From positions 1,054,001 to 1,118,000 of the forward strand of contig NZ_JACHGW010000002.1 in NCBI RefSeq assembly GCF_014202505.1: a DNA stretch of 64,000 bases. Direction: 5' to 3'. A program made the translations under genes and the position numbers. The notes below the pieces were generated by a model, which searched no databases, had not been told where the DNA came from, and saw only the letters and a list, made by a program, of their open reading frames with translations. This DNA comes from Armatimonas rosea (GTDB lineage Bacteria; Armatimonadota; Armatimonadia; Armatimonadales; Armatimonadaceae). Of this stretch, positions 8,210 through 16,762 are shown in pieces (within the stretch, counting starts at the first letter, position 1; every line of letters starts with the position of its first letter).

Positions 8210-9214
8210 TCACGAGAGCGCGACAATCATCTTGCCGAGATTCTCTCCCGAGAAGAGCCCGATAAACGCCCCGACCGCCTTGTCAATTCCCTGCACGACC
8301 GTCTCTTTGTTCAGGAGCTTGCCCGAGCGCAGGTAGCTGCCGACCTCTTCCTCAAAGACGCCTTGCTTGCCGAGCCAGTCGCTGACAATCAGGCCCCGCA
8401 TGGTGAGGCGCTTGGTGGTCATGAGAAAGAGATTGCTGGGGCCAGGGGCCGGGGCGGTGTTGTTGTAGCTGGAGATGCCTCCGCAGGCAACAATGCGCCC
8501 CCCAACCCGTAGCGCCGAGAGCGCCGCCTCCAGAGTTGTCCCGCCGATATTATCGAAGTAGACATCGATTCCGCTGGGGGCCTCCCGCTGGAGCTGATCG
8601 AGCACGGGCGCATCGTGGTAGTTGAAGGCGCTGGCAAAGCCGCACTCGGTCTTGAGGAACGCGACTTTCTCCGCCGAGCCTGCCGAGCCGATCACGCGAG
8701 CGCCCCGGAGCTGGGCGAGCTGCCCCGCGACACTGCCGACCGCCCCTGCCGCGCCGGAGATATAGACCACATCGCCCGCCTTGACCTCGACCAGGCTCAG
8801 CCCGGCCCAGGCGGTCATGCCGGTCATGCCCAGCGCACCGAGGTACACGGAGAGCGGCTGCACCGGATTCTCGACCTTGTGGAGCTCGTGGGCGACCGCC
8901 AGGAAGTACTCTCGCCAGCCGTAGCCCGAGGTGACGATATCGCCGGGGACGAGCGCGGCATCGCGGGACTCGATCACCTCACCGATCGCGCCACCACTGA
9001 GGGGCTTGTCGAGCTCGAAGGCGGGGACATAGGACTGCCCCTCGTTCATCCGGCCCCGCATGTAGGGATCGACCGACATAAAGAGGTTGCGGACAAGCAC
9101 TTCACCGTCTTGGAGAGAGCCAAGCTCGGTCTGCTCCAAGGAGAAGTTGTCCGGAGTGGGGAGCCCCTGCGGGCGGGAGCGCAGGCGAATCTCGCGGCTG
9201 ATAATGGGTTGCAT
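8210..9214 (-). CDS. NADP-dependent medium-chain oxidoreductase, CurA/YncB-like
   Basis: 334 residues of the zinc-independent MDR superfamily that reduces alpha,beta-unsaturated carbonyls (leukotriene B4 12-hydroxydehydrogenase/CurA type). Visible motifs are VDPYMRGRM near residue 50, the nucleotide-binding loop SGAAGAVGSVAGQLA (about 155-170) and YFDNIGG (about 225). The start has AAGAGAG just upstream. It follows the BON gene by 23 nt in the P4 operon. Detoxification of reactive carbonyls under stress is a plausible role, by inference. Confidence 0.88.
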   Translation of the reverse strand: MQPIISREIRLRSRPQGLPTPDNFSLEQTELGSLQDGEVLVRNLFMSVDPYMRGRMNEGQSYVPAFELDKPLSGGAIGEVIESRDAALVPGDIVTSGYGWREYFLAVAHELHKVENPVQPLSVYLGALGMTGMTAWAGLSLVEVKAGDVVYISGAAGAVGSVAGQLAQLRGARVIGSAGSAEKVAFLKTECGFASAFNYHDAPVLDQLQREAPSGIDVYFDNIGGTTLEAALSALRVGGRIVACGGISSYNNTAPAPGPSNLFLMTTKRLTMRGLIVSDWLGKQGVFEEEVGSYLRSGKLLNKETVVQGIDKAVGAFIGLFSGENLGKMIVALS

Positions 9215-9237
9215 GATCTCTCTTTTCCGAGCCTTCT

Positions 9238-9894
9238 CTAGTACGCGACAGCGATATTATCGACGACATTGTGGACACCGGCGGTGCCCCACGCAGAGCT
9301 GAGCGCCAGCTCATGGGCGGCCCAGCTCTGCACCGTGCCACGCAGGGTCACCTTGGCCCCGCTGACCTCCACGAAGATCTTGCTGGCATCGGAGACCGCA
9401 CGACGCTTGAGCGCCGCCTCGATATCGGTCTTCACGGAGTCCACGGAGACGCTCTGCTTGATGCTGAGCTGGTCGCTGACCCCGGTGACTCCCATGAGGG
9501 AGCGCACGGCAGAGAGGGCGGCCTTACCCTGGTACTCCCACTCCAGCTCGCCGGTGAGGGTGATCCAGCCATTCTCAACCATGACCTTGACACTGTCCTT
9601 GGGGAGGTAGGTGGTCCACTCTAAGACATTGCCGGCGGAGCGGGCGATCTCGGTATCGCTGCGCTTGCTGGAGCCCGCGAGCTTGACATCCATCTCCACG
9701 GCGAGGGCCTTTACCCCAGAGACACGCTGGGCGGCGCGCTCGGCGTCCCACTTCTCCGTGTAGCTCCCGACATGGCCCGCGAGGGTCACGACGCCACCGG
9801 CAACCTCAACCCCGATGTGGGTCGCGTTCACCGACGGCTCCCAGTTGAGCTCCGCCATCACGTCCTGCTGTACCTGTAGATCTGTTTTCGTCAT
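9238..9894 (-). CDS. Triple BON-domain protein
   Basis: 218 residues made of three BON domains (about 5-70, 75-142, 150-215). Each has the pattern of a helix, a VEV/VEN strand and G-x-VTLxG (VTLAGHVG, ITLTGELE, VTLRGTVQ). BON domains bind phospholipid or glycan surfaces and occur in OsmY. No signal peptide is visible, so it may be cytoplasmic. I chose the ATG at 9894 (MTKTDLQ) over a TTG at 9912 that would overlap the preceding gene. It is fourth in the P4 operon and fits an osmotic or envelope stress role. Confidence 0.85.
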   Translation of the reverse strand: MTKTDLQVQQDVMAELNWEPSVNATHIGVEVAGGVVTLAGHVGSYTEKWDAERAAQRVSGVKALAVEMDVKLAGSSKRSDTEIARSAGNVLEWTTYLPKDSVKVMVENGWITLTGELEWEYQGKAALSAVRSLMGVTGVSDQLSIKQSVSVDSVKTDIEAALKRRAVSDASKIFVEVSGAKVTLRGTVQSWAAHELALSSAWGTAGVHNVVDNIAVAY

Positions 9895-9898
9895 TGTT

Positions 9899-10570
9899 CT
9901 ATCCAACCTCAACGCCCTGATGATCGCGTGTGCTTAGCGGTTCCCTGTTCCGGTAGAACTCCCGTGCTTCCTTGAGGAGTTGCCCCTCGGTGAGCGCCTC
10001 CAGGTCCACTGTCAAGGCACCGACGAGATGGGTAGCGGTCTCTTTGTGGTGGGTCTCTAGGTAGTCCATGAAGTGCCCCATCGCGCTACTGTGTCCCGTG
10101 CCACTGCCCAGCAGCAGGATCTCCTTTGCCCCCACCAGGAGCGGCGCAATCGTGGCGTAGAAAGCCGTGCTCTCGCGGGCCTCGGGGTGGGGAGGGTGGA
10201 GGCGCTGGGGGACACTTCCCTTTTCATCCGAGTGGAAGATACGCGCCTCGTGCTGGCTGATGACCACGAGGAGGCGCGAGGTGTTTTGACTCGCCAGGGC
10301 GCTGTTCTGCCCGATACCGACACTCTCCAGAAAGTGGCGCAGAGCTAGTGTCTGGGGGGGATCGGCGCAGTCTTTGTCCAGAGCGCGGTGGAAGATGCGG
10401 GGGACACCATTTACCGTGAAGGTAAGCTGGCCGTTGTTCTTGAACTTCACCGTGCCAATTGCCTCGACCAGCCCGATAATATCGTGCCACTTGAGGTCGC
10501 TAGGGACGGGGTTCTGGAAGATGCTCTCCAGCGTGTGTGAGTGCTTGTTGTCAAAAGGGGGTGTTTCCAT
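9899..10570 (-). CDS. Conserved hypothetical protein, HicA-like N-terminus and release-factor-like C-terminus
   Basis: 223 residues. The N-terminal 85 or so (SDLKWHDIIGLVEAIG, then GQLTFTVNGVPRIFH) resemble the small HicA/dsRNA-binding-like fold. The rest (RLLVVISQHEARIFHSD, then EILLLGSGTGHSSAMGHFMDYLE) resembles bacterial archaeo-eukaryotic release-factor-like or 'host attachment' proteins. I recall similarly built hypothetical proteins near stress genes in Alphaproteobacteria, but cannot confirm this. The frame extends further upstream to 10942, but the ATG at 10570 sits 13 nt after the preceding stop. The function is unknown. Confidence 0.65.
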   Translation of the reverse strand: METPPFDNKHSHTLESIFQNPVPSDLKWHDIIGLVEAIGTVKFKNNGQLTFTVNGVPRIFHRALDKDCADPPQTLALRHFLESVGIGQNSALASQNTSRLLVVISQHEARIFHSDEKGSVPQRLHPPHPEARESTAFYATIAPLLVGAKEILLLGSGTGHSSAMGHFMDYLETHHKETATHLVGALTVDLEALTEGQLLKEAREFYRNREPLSTRDHQGVEVG

Positions 10571-10583
10571 GGTTTTCCAATCT

Positions 10584-11336
10584 CTACCGAAACCGTGCGC
10601 TCTCGATCGTCGCGCGAAAAAACTCGCCGTCGGTCTTGAAGCGAGGGGTGCCAAAGTGCCAGCCGACACGCACTTGGGTGGGGAGGGTGTAGCCGTCGAA
10701 GCTCTTTTCTTCTTCAAAGAGCCCGCCAAAGTTCTCGTAGGGGAACGCCATTCCATCGGGGTTGCCCCAGCGCAGGAGGGAGGCGCTCTGCGGGCGCCCG
10801 CTCTCGTCGACGGCCAGCCGGAGTGTCGAGGTCTCGTCGTGAAGTGTCCGACGGGCGTTGGGGTGGAGCTCATCGCTCTGGGACCAGATGACATCGGGCT
10901 GGCAGAGCACCGACGGTAGCCAGACCGACTCGACTTGTGCACGCCCGATAGCGGAGCGCGTGGTGTCGGGGCCGGTTGCCTGCATCACGGGGACCAGCCC
11001 CAGGAGCTTCCAGGACATCGCGCCTTGGCCGTTGATCAAGCTATCTGTGCCCCGAATCGGGAGGCCGTACTTGAAGACCGTCGCCCGCCAGATAAAGCCT
11101 TGGTGCCAGCGGATGACCTGCTCGGCACGGAACGAGAGCCAGCTCTGTAGCTTGATCGTCCCGTGCATCTTCAGGCGCACCGCCGAGGCCAGCGGGGTCT
11201 CGGGCGCAATGGCATGGCTCAGGTAGCGCTGCGCCGAGAGGGGGAGAGGAGCTAGCTGCTCTGGCTTGAAGACTCCCACAGGCAGCGAGGGGTCGGAGGA
11301 AGTGTCCCAGAGCTCCTCAAGCGAGAGTTTCTTCAC
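10584..11336 (-). CDS. DUF6544/DUF6920 family protein
   Basis: 250 residues matching the pattern of the DUF6544 family, with LPLSAQRYLSHAI early, then LKMHGTIKLQSWLSFRAEQVI, GQGAMSWKLLGLVPV and a C-terminal YTLPTQVRVGWHFGT. The function is not known; the fold is probably a lipocalin- or LolA-like beta structure. The start is a GTG with AAGG 6 nt upstream. It lies 12 nt after the secreted protein gene and 13 nt before the next gene, so it belongs to the P4 operon. Confidence 0.75.
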   Translation of the reverse strand: MKKLSLEELWDTSSDPSLPVGVFKPEQLAPLPLSAQRYLSHAIAPETPLASAVRLKMHGTIKLQSWLSFRAEQVIRWHQGFIWRATVFKYGLPIRGTDSLINGQGAMSWKLLGLVPVMQATGPDTTRSAIGRAQVESVWLPSVLCQPDVIWSQSDELHPNARRTLHDETSTLRLAVDESGRPQSASLLRWGNPDGMAFPYENFGGLFEEEKSFDGYTLPTQVRVGWHFGTPRFKTDGEFFRATIESARFR

Positions 11337-11348
11337 GGCGCCTTGCCT

Positions 11349-11774
11349 TTAGTTGTCCCAGGTCAGCGTGAACTTGTACTGGTCGCCGCCGGAGCGGCGG
11401 TCGGCGATGCGAACCACACACGTGTAGCCATTGCTCCGGCTCGGTTGCTCCTCAATGGAGACCTTCCCCCGACCGAGCGACTGGTTGACCGTCATGTGGA
11501 CACTCTTGCGGGGGATCGACGTGGAGAAGACCGCCTCGCCGCTGCCTTTTCGGCCATTGATCCGCTTGGTCCAGGTGCGGCCTTGCTGAAACGAGACATC
11601 CATGACCTGGTCGACGTGGCCGGACCAGGAGATCGAGCCTCGGTTCCGGTTGCGAAGGGAATCGGGCTGGCGCTGGTGCGCTGTCTCACGCTGGGCGAAG
11701 GCGGCGGGAGGTGCCATAAAGCTGGGCATGATACTGACGCCAAGCAGACAGAGAACGGTGGTAAGAGTTTTCAT
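11349..11774 (-). CDS. Secreted small basic protein of unknown function
   Basis: 141 residues with a signal peptide (hydrophobic core TVLCLLGVSIMPSFMAPPAA, then FAQ). The mature part is basic and strand-rich: SISWSGHVDQVMDV, then RKSVHMTVNQSLGRGKVSI and SNGYTCVVRIADRRSGG. Similar secreted proteins occur in Acidobacteria as far as I recall, without a known function. It is the first gene after promoter P4, with AAGGAT as ribosome binding site. Confidence 0.65.
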   Translation of the reverse strand: MKTLTTVLCLLGVSIMPSFMAPPAAFAQRETAHQRQPDSLRNRNRGSISWSGHVDQVMDVSFQQGRTWTKRINGRKGSGEAVFSTSIPRKSVHMTVNQSLGRGKVSIEEQPSRSNGYTCVVRIADRRSGGDQYKFTLTWDN

Positions 11775-11796
11775 CGGTTTGTTTATCCTTGGTTTT

Positions 11797-11825
11797 CCAG
11801 ATGAACAAAGCGCCGCAAGGTTCCC
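11797..11825 (-). promoter_or_regulatory. ECF-type promoter P4 (secreted protein/DUF6544/BON operon)
   Basis: Minus strand: GGGAACC (11819-11825), 15 nt, CATCTGG (11797-11803), 22 nt to the ATG at 11774. The -10 box deviates from the others, so confidence is lower. The -35 is one arm of an inverted repeat. Confidence 0.5.
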
Positions 11826-11842
11826 TGAAAGACAGGGGAACG
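11819..11842. terminator. Inverted repeat after the histidine kinase gene
   Basis: GTTCCCTG, loop AAAGA and CAGGGGAAC form an 8-bp stem with one bulged G immediately after the kinase stop codon. It could terminate the kinase transcript, though no T-run follows on the minus strand. Its left arm is also the -35 of P4. The first 14 nt, GGTTCCCTGAAAGA, are identical to 5946-5959. Confidence 0.45.
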
Positions 11843-11844
11843 GC

Positions 11845-13614
11845 CTACGAGAGCGCTTCCTCTTGGTCCGGTAGCGGAAACGTCAGGGTGATCTGGGCCC
11901 CGTTGTCGGGCTGGTTCTCGTAGGAGACCTCCCCGCGCAGGTCCCAGCGCCCCATGCTCTCGATCAGCTCTAGGCCCGTGTTGGCCGCGGCCCGAGGGTC
12001 GAAGCCGGCAGGGAACCCGGGGCCTTGGTCGCGGACAGTAAGCTGGGCCATGGGGCCGGGAAGCCGTGTGAGCGCCAGTGTGATCGCTCCCTGTCCGTGC
12101 TTGAGGGCATTGGAGACCAGCTCATTGACCAGGAGCGTAAACGAGCTCCCCTGCTTCAGGGAGGTCGTCATCTCCTCCGCAAACACATGGATGATCCGTC
12201 CCCCGGAGGTCGCCTGGAGCATAGGAACCAGGGTCTCTAGCGCTGCCTTGAGCGAGACCATGTCCCGCCCGGACCTGATCGGGGAATCGACACTCATCAG
12301 GTCATGGAGGGCGGCGAGGGTGCGGATGTGGTGCCCGATGCGCTTCAGCTCGCTGATGGGGACGGTCTCACCCGTGGCAGGAAGCTGGAGCTCCACCAGG
12401 GCGGAGAGCATCTGCAGGTTGTTCTTGATCCGGTGCTGCGCCTCGGCGACCGCGCGCTGGAGCCGGAGGTTGAGGTTCTCGATCTGCTCCTGCGCCACCT
12501 TACGCTCGGTGATGTCACGGATATTGCACTGGATCACCGGGTGCCCACTCTCCTCATAAAGATTGGCCACCACCTCGACCTCTTGCCGGCGGCCTCCCTG
12601 GCTGCGGAGCGGCAGGTCTTCGTAGCGCACCAGGTGGGTCTCCTTGAGCCTTCGCACCATCTCCTGGCTGGCTTCTTCGTCGCTGAGGAGCCCGATCTCA
12701 AAGAGCTCTTTTCCCACAAGCTGCTCGTGGGAATAGCCCAGTAGTGTCGTCATGTACGGGTTGGCATCCGTGATCTTGCGCGTCTCCGGGTCGAGCAGGA
12801 GGACCCCATCGTGGGCGGTCTCAAACAGGCGACGGTAGCGGATCTCGGAGATACGCAGGGCGGTGTCTGCCAGTCTCTCCTCGGTGATATCGCGCAGGGC
12901 TCCCATCACCCGGACCAGCCGGTCTCCCTCGAACTCGACCGCGGCACGGGTGCGAATCCAGCGCTCGGCACCGTCGCTGGTCCGCCGGATTCGGTACTCA
13001 AGGTCGTAGGTATGGCTCCCACGGGGATCGATGGCTCGCGCCCACTCCTGCTCGTAGCGCGGCAGATCGTCGGGGTGGAGCAAAGAGCGGAAGAGTGGTC
13101 TCGTGACCTCCACCTCGGGAGGCAGGCCAAAGATCGCCTTGGTTTGTGCTGTCCAGAGCTTTGCCTGCGAGACCTCATCCCAGCCCCAGGCCGCCAGGTT
13201 CGCCACATCGAGCGCGGCTTGCAGGGAGTGGCGACTGAGGCGCAGCTCGGTCTCGCGTTGTTTTTGCTCCGTGATATCGCGGATCGAGCTGAAGACAAGG
13301 GGGCCGAGCTCGGTAGCGAGAGAGCTGAGGCTGATCTCGACAGGGAACTCCGTGCCGTCTTTGCGCTGTCCCCAGAGCTCCTTCTCGCTACCCATCTGCC
13401 ACTTGTGGAAGCGGGGGGGCATGAGTACCTCTTCGGGCTGACCTCGGAGCTCCTCGTGTGCGTAGCCGAATAGTGTCTCCGCTTGCGCGTTCGCCAAGAC
13501 GATCTTACCGGAGGGATCGACCACTAACATGGCGTCGGGCGCTGCTTCCAGTAGGGCTTGAATAATCCCGTCGCTCTGCCGGAGTGTCTCTTCCGCTTTT
13601 CTGATTGTGCTCAT
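11845..13614 (-). CDS. PAS-domain sensor histidine kinase, HisKA_2 (HWE-related) family
   Basis: 589 residues. Three PAS/PAC modules lie at about 14-118, 130-248 and 258-373, each closed by an (I/L)RDITE motif. HisKA_2 follows at about 385-465, with phospho-acceptor His394 in EAQHRIKNNLQ, and then HATPase (about 470-585) with LLVNELVSNALKHG and DQGPGF. No membrane segment is visible, so the protein is cytoplasmic. HisKA_2 kinases often pair with ANTAR regulators, and one lies at 6001-6591. It follows the GT4 gene by 72 nt on the same strand. Signal and partner are inferred, not shown. Confidence 0.9.
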   Translation of the reverse strand: MSTIRKAEETLRQSDGIIQALLEAAPDAMLVVDPSGKIVLANAQAETLFGYAHEELRGQPEEVLMPPRFHKWQMGSEKELWGQRKDGTEFPVEISLSSLATELGPLVFSSIRDITEQKQRETELRLSRHSLQAALDVANLAAWGWDEVSQAKLWTAQTKAIFGLPPEVEVTRPLFRSLLHPDDLPRYEQEWARAIDPRGSHTYDLEYRIRRTSDGAERWIRTRAAVEFEGDRLVRVMGALRDITEERLADTALRISEIRYRRLFETAHDGVLLLDPETRKITDANPYMTTLLGYSHEQLVGKELFEIGLLSDEEASQEMVRRLKETHLVRYEDLPLRSQGGRRQEVEVVANLYEESGHPVIQCNIRDITERKVAQEQIENLNLRLQRAVAEAQHRIKNNLQMLSALVELQLPATGETVPISELKRIGHHIRTLAALHDLMSVDSPIRSGRDMVSLKAALETLVPMLQATSGGRIIHVFAEEMTTSLKQGSSFTLLVNELVSNALKHGQGAITLALTRLPGPMAQLTVRDQGPGFPAGFDPRAAANTGLELIESMGRWDLRGEVSYENQPDNGAQITLTFPLPDQEEALS

Positions 13615-13686
13615 GTTGCACGTCCTTGTTATCGAGGTCTTTGCACCCCTCGTCTACGATGCAACGAGTCTCCATTAGACCACGGA

Positions 13687-15993
13687 TTAGTGACTTCTTC
13701 GGCTTGGTGTGCCATCGTGGGCAGGAAGGACATGGGGAATACAGTAGAGGAGCCGTGGCTCCGGTTGTGGGAGGAGGGTCTGTAACTCGACGAGAGCCTG
13801 GAGAAACGAGAGGGTGGACTCGGCGCCCTGGTTCTTGTTGTGTCGGTCGGGGTGCAGGCCATCGGCGCAGCCGCCCGTCGCCGGGTCGTAGAGGGCTTGC
13901 TGGAGCGTGTTGAGGCCGAGAAACCAGGCAAAGGCCCGACGGGCCTCCGGGAGCCAGCGTGGGTCGCCGGTGGCCTCAAAGGCGGTGCGGCAGGCGGAGA
14001 TCATCCCACAGGCCTCGATGGGCTGCTGGTCGAAGAGAGCGGGGGTCTGGCCGCGCGGGTAGAAGCCCTCGGAGCCAATCGGGGAGAACCAGCCCTCGGG
14101 GGCACGCTGGACGGTCGTGAGCCACTCTAGGGCGGCGAGGCCGATCTGCACCATCTCGGGGTGCTGCATCCGGCGGCCCGAGACGATCAGCGCCTGCGGG
14201 AGGCGGGCATTGGCGTAGGTCAGGCTCTGCTCCAACCACGGCCACTCCGGCGAGCCGTTGTGCTGAAACTGCGCCAGGAGCCGCCGGGCGAGCGTGTCGC
14301 GGAGCCGCTGAGTCTCCGCACAAGGTCCCCGCTCTAGGGCTTCGTCCATCCCGAGCAGCGTGTAGGCCCAGGCGCGGGGGCTGGTGAAGACCTCGACCAC
14401 GGGCAGGGCCGCATGAAAGAGATCGTGGGAGAGGGCTTGCCAGCCCGCGTTACGTGTCCGCCCGAGCATCGTCCCCAGCGCCCAGAGCGAGCGCCCGTGG
14501 CTGTCCTCCGAGCCCTGCGCCTCCAGCCAGTGCCGGTTGTAGGAGAGAAAGTTACGAAACCGCCCCGTCTCCGGGTTGAAGGCATGGTGGATAAAGGCGA
14601 GGTAGCGGGTCGTCAGCAAGGCATCGCTCTGCTCGCTCGCCTCCAGGTGCGCCATGAGCAATAGCGCCCGGACATTATCATCGACGCAGTAGCCCTCATC
14701 GGCGTTGGGGACATTGTAGCTGGCGTGCTGGATCAGCCCGGTATCGTCGCTCATGAGGCGCAGGTGGCTCAGGTTGAGCTCCGGGAGGAGAGGGGCAAGC
14801 GGGGAGGGGATCGGTCTTCTCTCGCTTCTCTCGACACGGGCACGCTCAAACGACACACGGTAGCGCTCGGCGACTGCGGGCCAGGTCATCTCCTCGCCCA
14901 GCTGGGCGGCGCGCTGCTGGAGTGCGGCAAGGCGCTCGGGCTCCCCAAGGAGCGCACAGACCTCGGTGGCAATGGCCGCCGGGTCGCGCCAGGGCACGAG
15001 GACACCGCGGCCGTCGGCGAGGAGCTCCTCGGCGTAGTAGTAGGGAGTCGAGATCACCGCCTTCCCGGAGCCCACGGCGTAGGCGAGGGTCCCCGACGTG
15101 ATCTGCTCGGGCTTGAGGTAGGGGGTGATGTAGATATCGGCGGCGCGTAGGAGCTGGGTCAGGGTCTCCTGCGGCACGAAGTGGTTGTGGAACTGGACAC
15201 TCTCCCGAACCCCGAGCCGCTCGGCTAGCGCCTCCAGGCTCTCGCGGTAGACCTCGCCGTGTTGCTTGAGGATATGCGGGTGGGTCGCCCCAAGGACCAC
15301 ATAGACCGTCTCCGGGAAGCGCTTGAGGATCTCGGGGAGCGCGGCGATCACGTTCTCAATCCCTTTGTCGGGGGAGAGCAGGCCGAAGGTGAGCAGAGCG
15401 TGCTTCCCGGTCAGGCCGAACTGTGCCTTGTAGTGCTCGGAGGAGACCGTGGGAACGGAGGGGATTCCGTGGTGGATGATGTCGATCTTGTCCGGGCTGA
15501 CCCCATGGACTTCTTGGAGAAACTGTGCTCCCCGCTGGCTCATGACAACCAGGCGATCGGAGAGGCGCGTGAGCTCGGCCATGACGGTGCACTGCTCGGG
15601 GGTGGGGGTGCGTAGGATGGTATGGAGGGTGGTGACGATCGGGAGGCGGAGCGCGCGCAGGAGGGTGAGGATATGGCTGCCCGCCGAGCCGCCAAAGATG
15701 CCGTACTCGTGCTGGAGGCAGACAATATCCACGCTGCTGTTGTTCAGAAAGGCCGCCGCCCGGTGGTACGACTCCAGGGAGTCTGCCTGGACCTGCCAGC
15801 GCACCGAGGGAGGATAGTGGTAGCCCTCGCTCCGGTCGTTCATCGCGACCGTGAAGCAGTCGAGGGCGGGGTAGCGCTGGGCAATGGCCGCGGTGAGGTC
15901 GCCGGTGAAGGTCGCGATCCCACACTGGCGTGGCGTGTGGTTGCCGATAACCGCGACACGCTCCAGAGGCGCAAGAGGCAGCGGGAGCTTCAC
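13687..15993 (-). CDS. GT4 glycosyltransferase fused to an all-helical sugar-processing-like domain
   Basis: 768 residues. The first 400 or so are a GT-B fold GT4 glycosyltransferase: HTPRQCGIATFTGDL, CLQHEYGIFGG, TFGLLSPDKGIENVI, and the donor-site region ITSGTLAYAVGSGKAVISTPY. Residues 410-768 are helical and rich in Trp and Asp (YCVDDNVRALLLMAHLE, QGSEDSHGRSLWALG, QPIEACGMISAC), like an (alpha/alpha)6 barrel. The start overlaps the stop of the upstream PEP-CTERM gene by 4 nt. GH130 plus GT4 in one putative regulon suggests beta-mannoside-type glycan turnover, but the product is unknown. Confidence 0.8.
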   Translation of the reverse strand: MKLPLPLAPLERVAVIGNHTPRQCGIATFTGDLTAAIAQRYPALDCFTVAMNDRSEGYHYPPSVRWQVQADSLESYHRAAAFLNNSSVDIVCLQHEYGIFGGSAGSHILTLLRALRLPIVTTLHTILRTPTPEQCTVMAELTRLSDRLVVMSQRGAQFLQEVHGVSPDKIDIIHHGIPSVPTVSSEHYKAQFGLTGKHALLTFGLLSPDKGIENVIAALPEILKRFPETVYVVLGATHPHILKQHGEVYRESLEALAERLGVRESVQFHNHFVPQETLTQLLRAADIYITPYLKPEQITSGTLAYAVGSGKAVISTPYYYAEELLADGRGVLVPWRDPAAIATEVCALLGEPERLAALQQRAAQLGEEMTWPAVAERYRVSFERARVERSERRPIPSPLAPLLPELNLSHLRLMSDDTGLIQHASYNVPNADEGYCVDDNVRALLLMAHLEASEQSDALLTTRYLAFIHHAFNPETGRFRNFLSYNRHWLEAQGSEDSHGRSLWALGTMLGRTRNAGWQALSHDLFHAALPVVEVFTSPRAWAYTLLGMDEALERGPCAETQRLRDTLARRLLAQFQHNGSPEWPWLEQSLTYANARLPQALIVSGRRMQHPEMVQIGLAALEWLTTVQRAPEGWFSPIGSEGFYPRGQTPALFDQQPIEACGMISACRTAFEATGDPRWLPEARRAFAWFLGLNTLQQALYDPATGGCADGLHPDRHNKNQGAESTLSFLQALVELQTLLPQPEPRLLYCIPHVLPAHDGTPSRRSH

Positions 15994-16739
15994 GGTCTTC
16001 GCCTTCCGACACCGAGCGCAAGAGCTCCCAAGGCAATCAGGGCAAGTGTCCCCGGCTCGGGAGCGGAGGCGGCGAGGGGGACAAGCGCTCCCTGGGCCGG
16101 TGTGAACGCGGAGATTCCCCCGCCCTGCACCGATGCACTGCCGCCGATGGAGAAGCCGGTTGCCTGGGTTCGGACCAGGAAGGTGTAGCTTGTCTCACCG
16201 CCCGTCACTCCCGTAAGAAAGGTCGCGTTGATGCCGTCCCCATTGACATTGGAGCGGCTGGCCGACGAGTACGAGCCGGTTGCCGTTGCGGGCGCGAAGA
16301 AGTCCTGGAGCGCTCCCCCTGCGGCTTCAGCCGGGAGCCCCGCCGCCCCGTCGATATCGTCGCTGGTCTGTGCGATCAGCAGTCCCGCAATATTCTTGAA
16401 GCTGGAGAGCGAGATCGCATCCAGCGCGACATTGGTGGTAGGGTCAAAGCGGAACTGGTAGGCGAAGTCCAGAAAGCCCGCCGGGCTCCGAAAGACCGCC
16501 GAGGTGACCGTCCCGGAGATCGTGTTGACGATATTTGTCCCAAAGATGGGAGAGCTGAGCTCCTGGATCAGAGAGCCGCCAAAAGGGGGAGCTCCCGCGC
16601 TGATAATCGGAACGGGGATTCCGGTGGTGGTTCCCGGGGGGAGGGCCACTTGTGCCTGTGCGCGCCGTGCGCTGGAGAGACCCAGTACCAGCGCGCTTGT
16701 GAGGAGAAGGGAGAAGCCAAGTGCTCGTTTCGCGATCAT
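15990..16739 (-). CDS. PEP-CTERM sorted secreted protein
   Basis: 249 residues with an N-terminal signal peptide (hydrophobic LLLTSALVLGLSSA, then RRAQAQ). The C-terminal sorting tag APEPGTLALIALGALALGVGRRRP has the three expected parts: PEP, hydrophobic helix and Arg cluster. The middle is low-complexity, rich in Ser, Gly and Thr, as usual for exosortase substrates. No exosortase is in the window. It overlaps the GT4 gene by 4 nt, so the two are probably translated together. The specific role is unknown; a surface or matrix protein is likely. Confidence 0.85.
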   Translation of the reverse strand: MIAKRALGFSLLLTSALVLGLSSARRAQAQVALPPGTTTGIPVPIISAGAPPFGGSLIQELSSPIFGTNIVNTISGTVTSAVFRSPAGFLDFAYQFRFDPTTNVALDAISLSSFKNIAGLLIAQTSDDIDGAAGLPAEAAGGALQDFFAPATATGSYSSASRSNVNGDGINATFLTGVTGGETSYTFLVRTQATGFSIGGSASVQGGGISAFTPAQGALVPLAASAPEPGTLALIALGALALGVGRRRP

Positions 16740-16762
16740 AGTTGTTTTTCATTTTCCTTGCA

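Noticed and set aside
10571..10942. N-terminal extension of the HicA-like protein to 10942
   Set aside because: It would overlap most of the DUF6544 C-terminal coding region and is compositionally antisense-like; the ATG at 10570 fits operon spacing.
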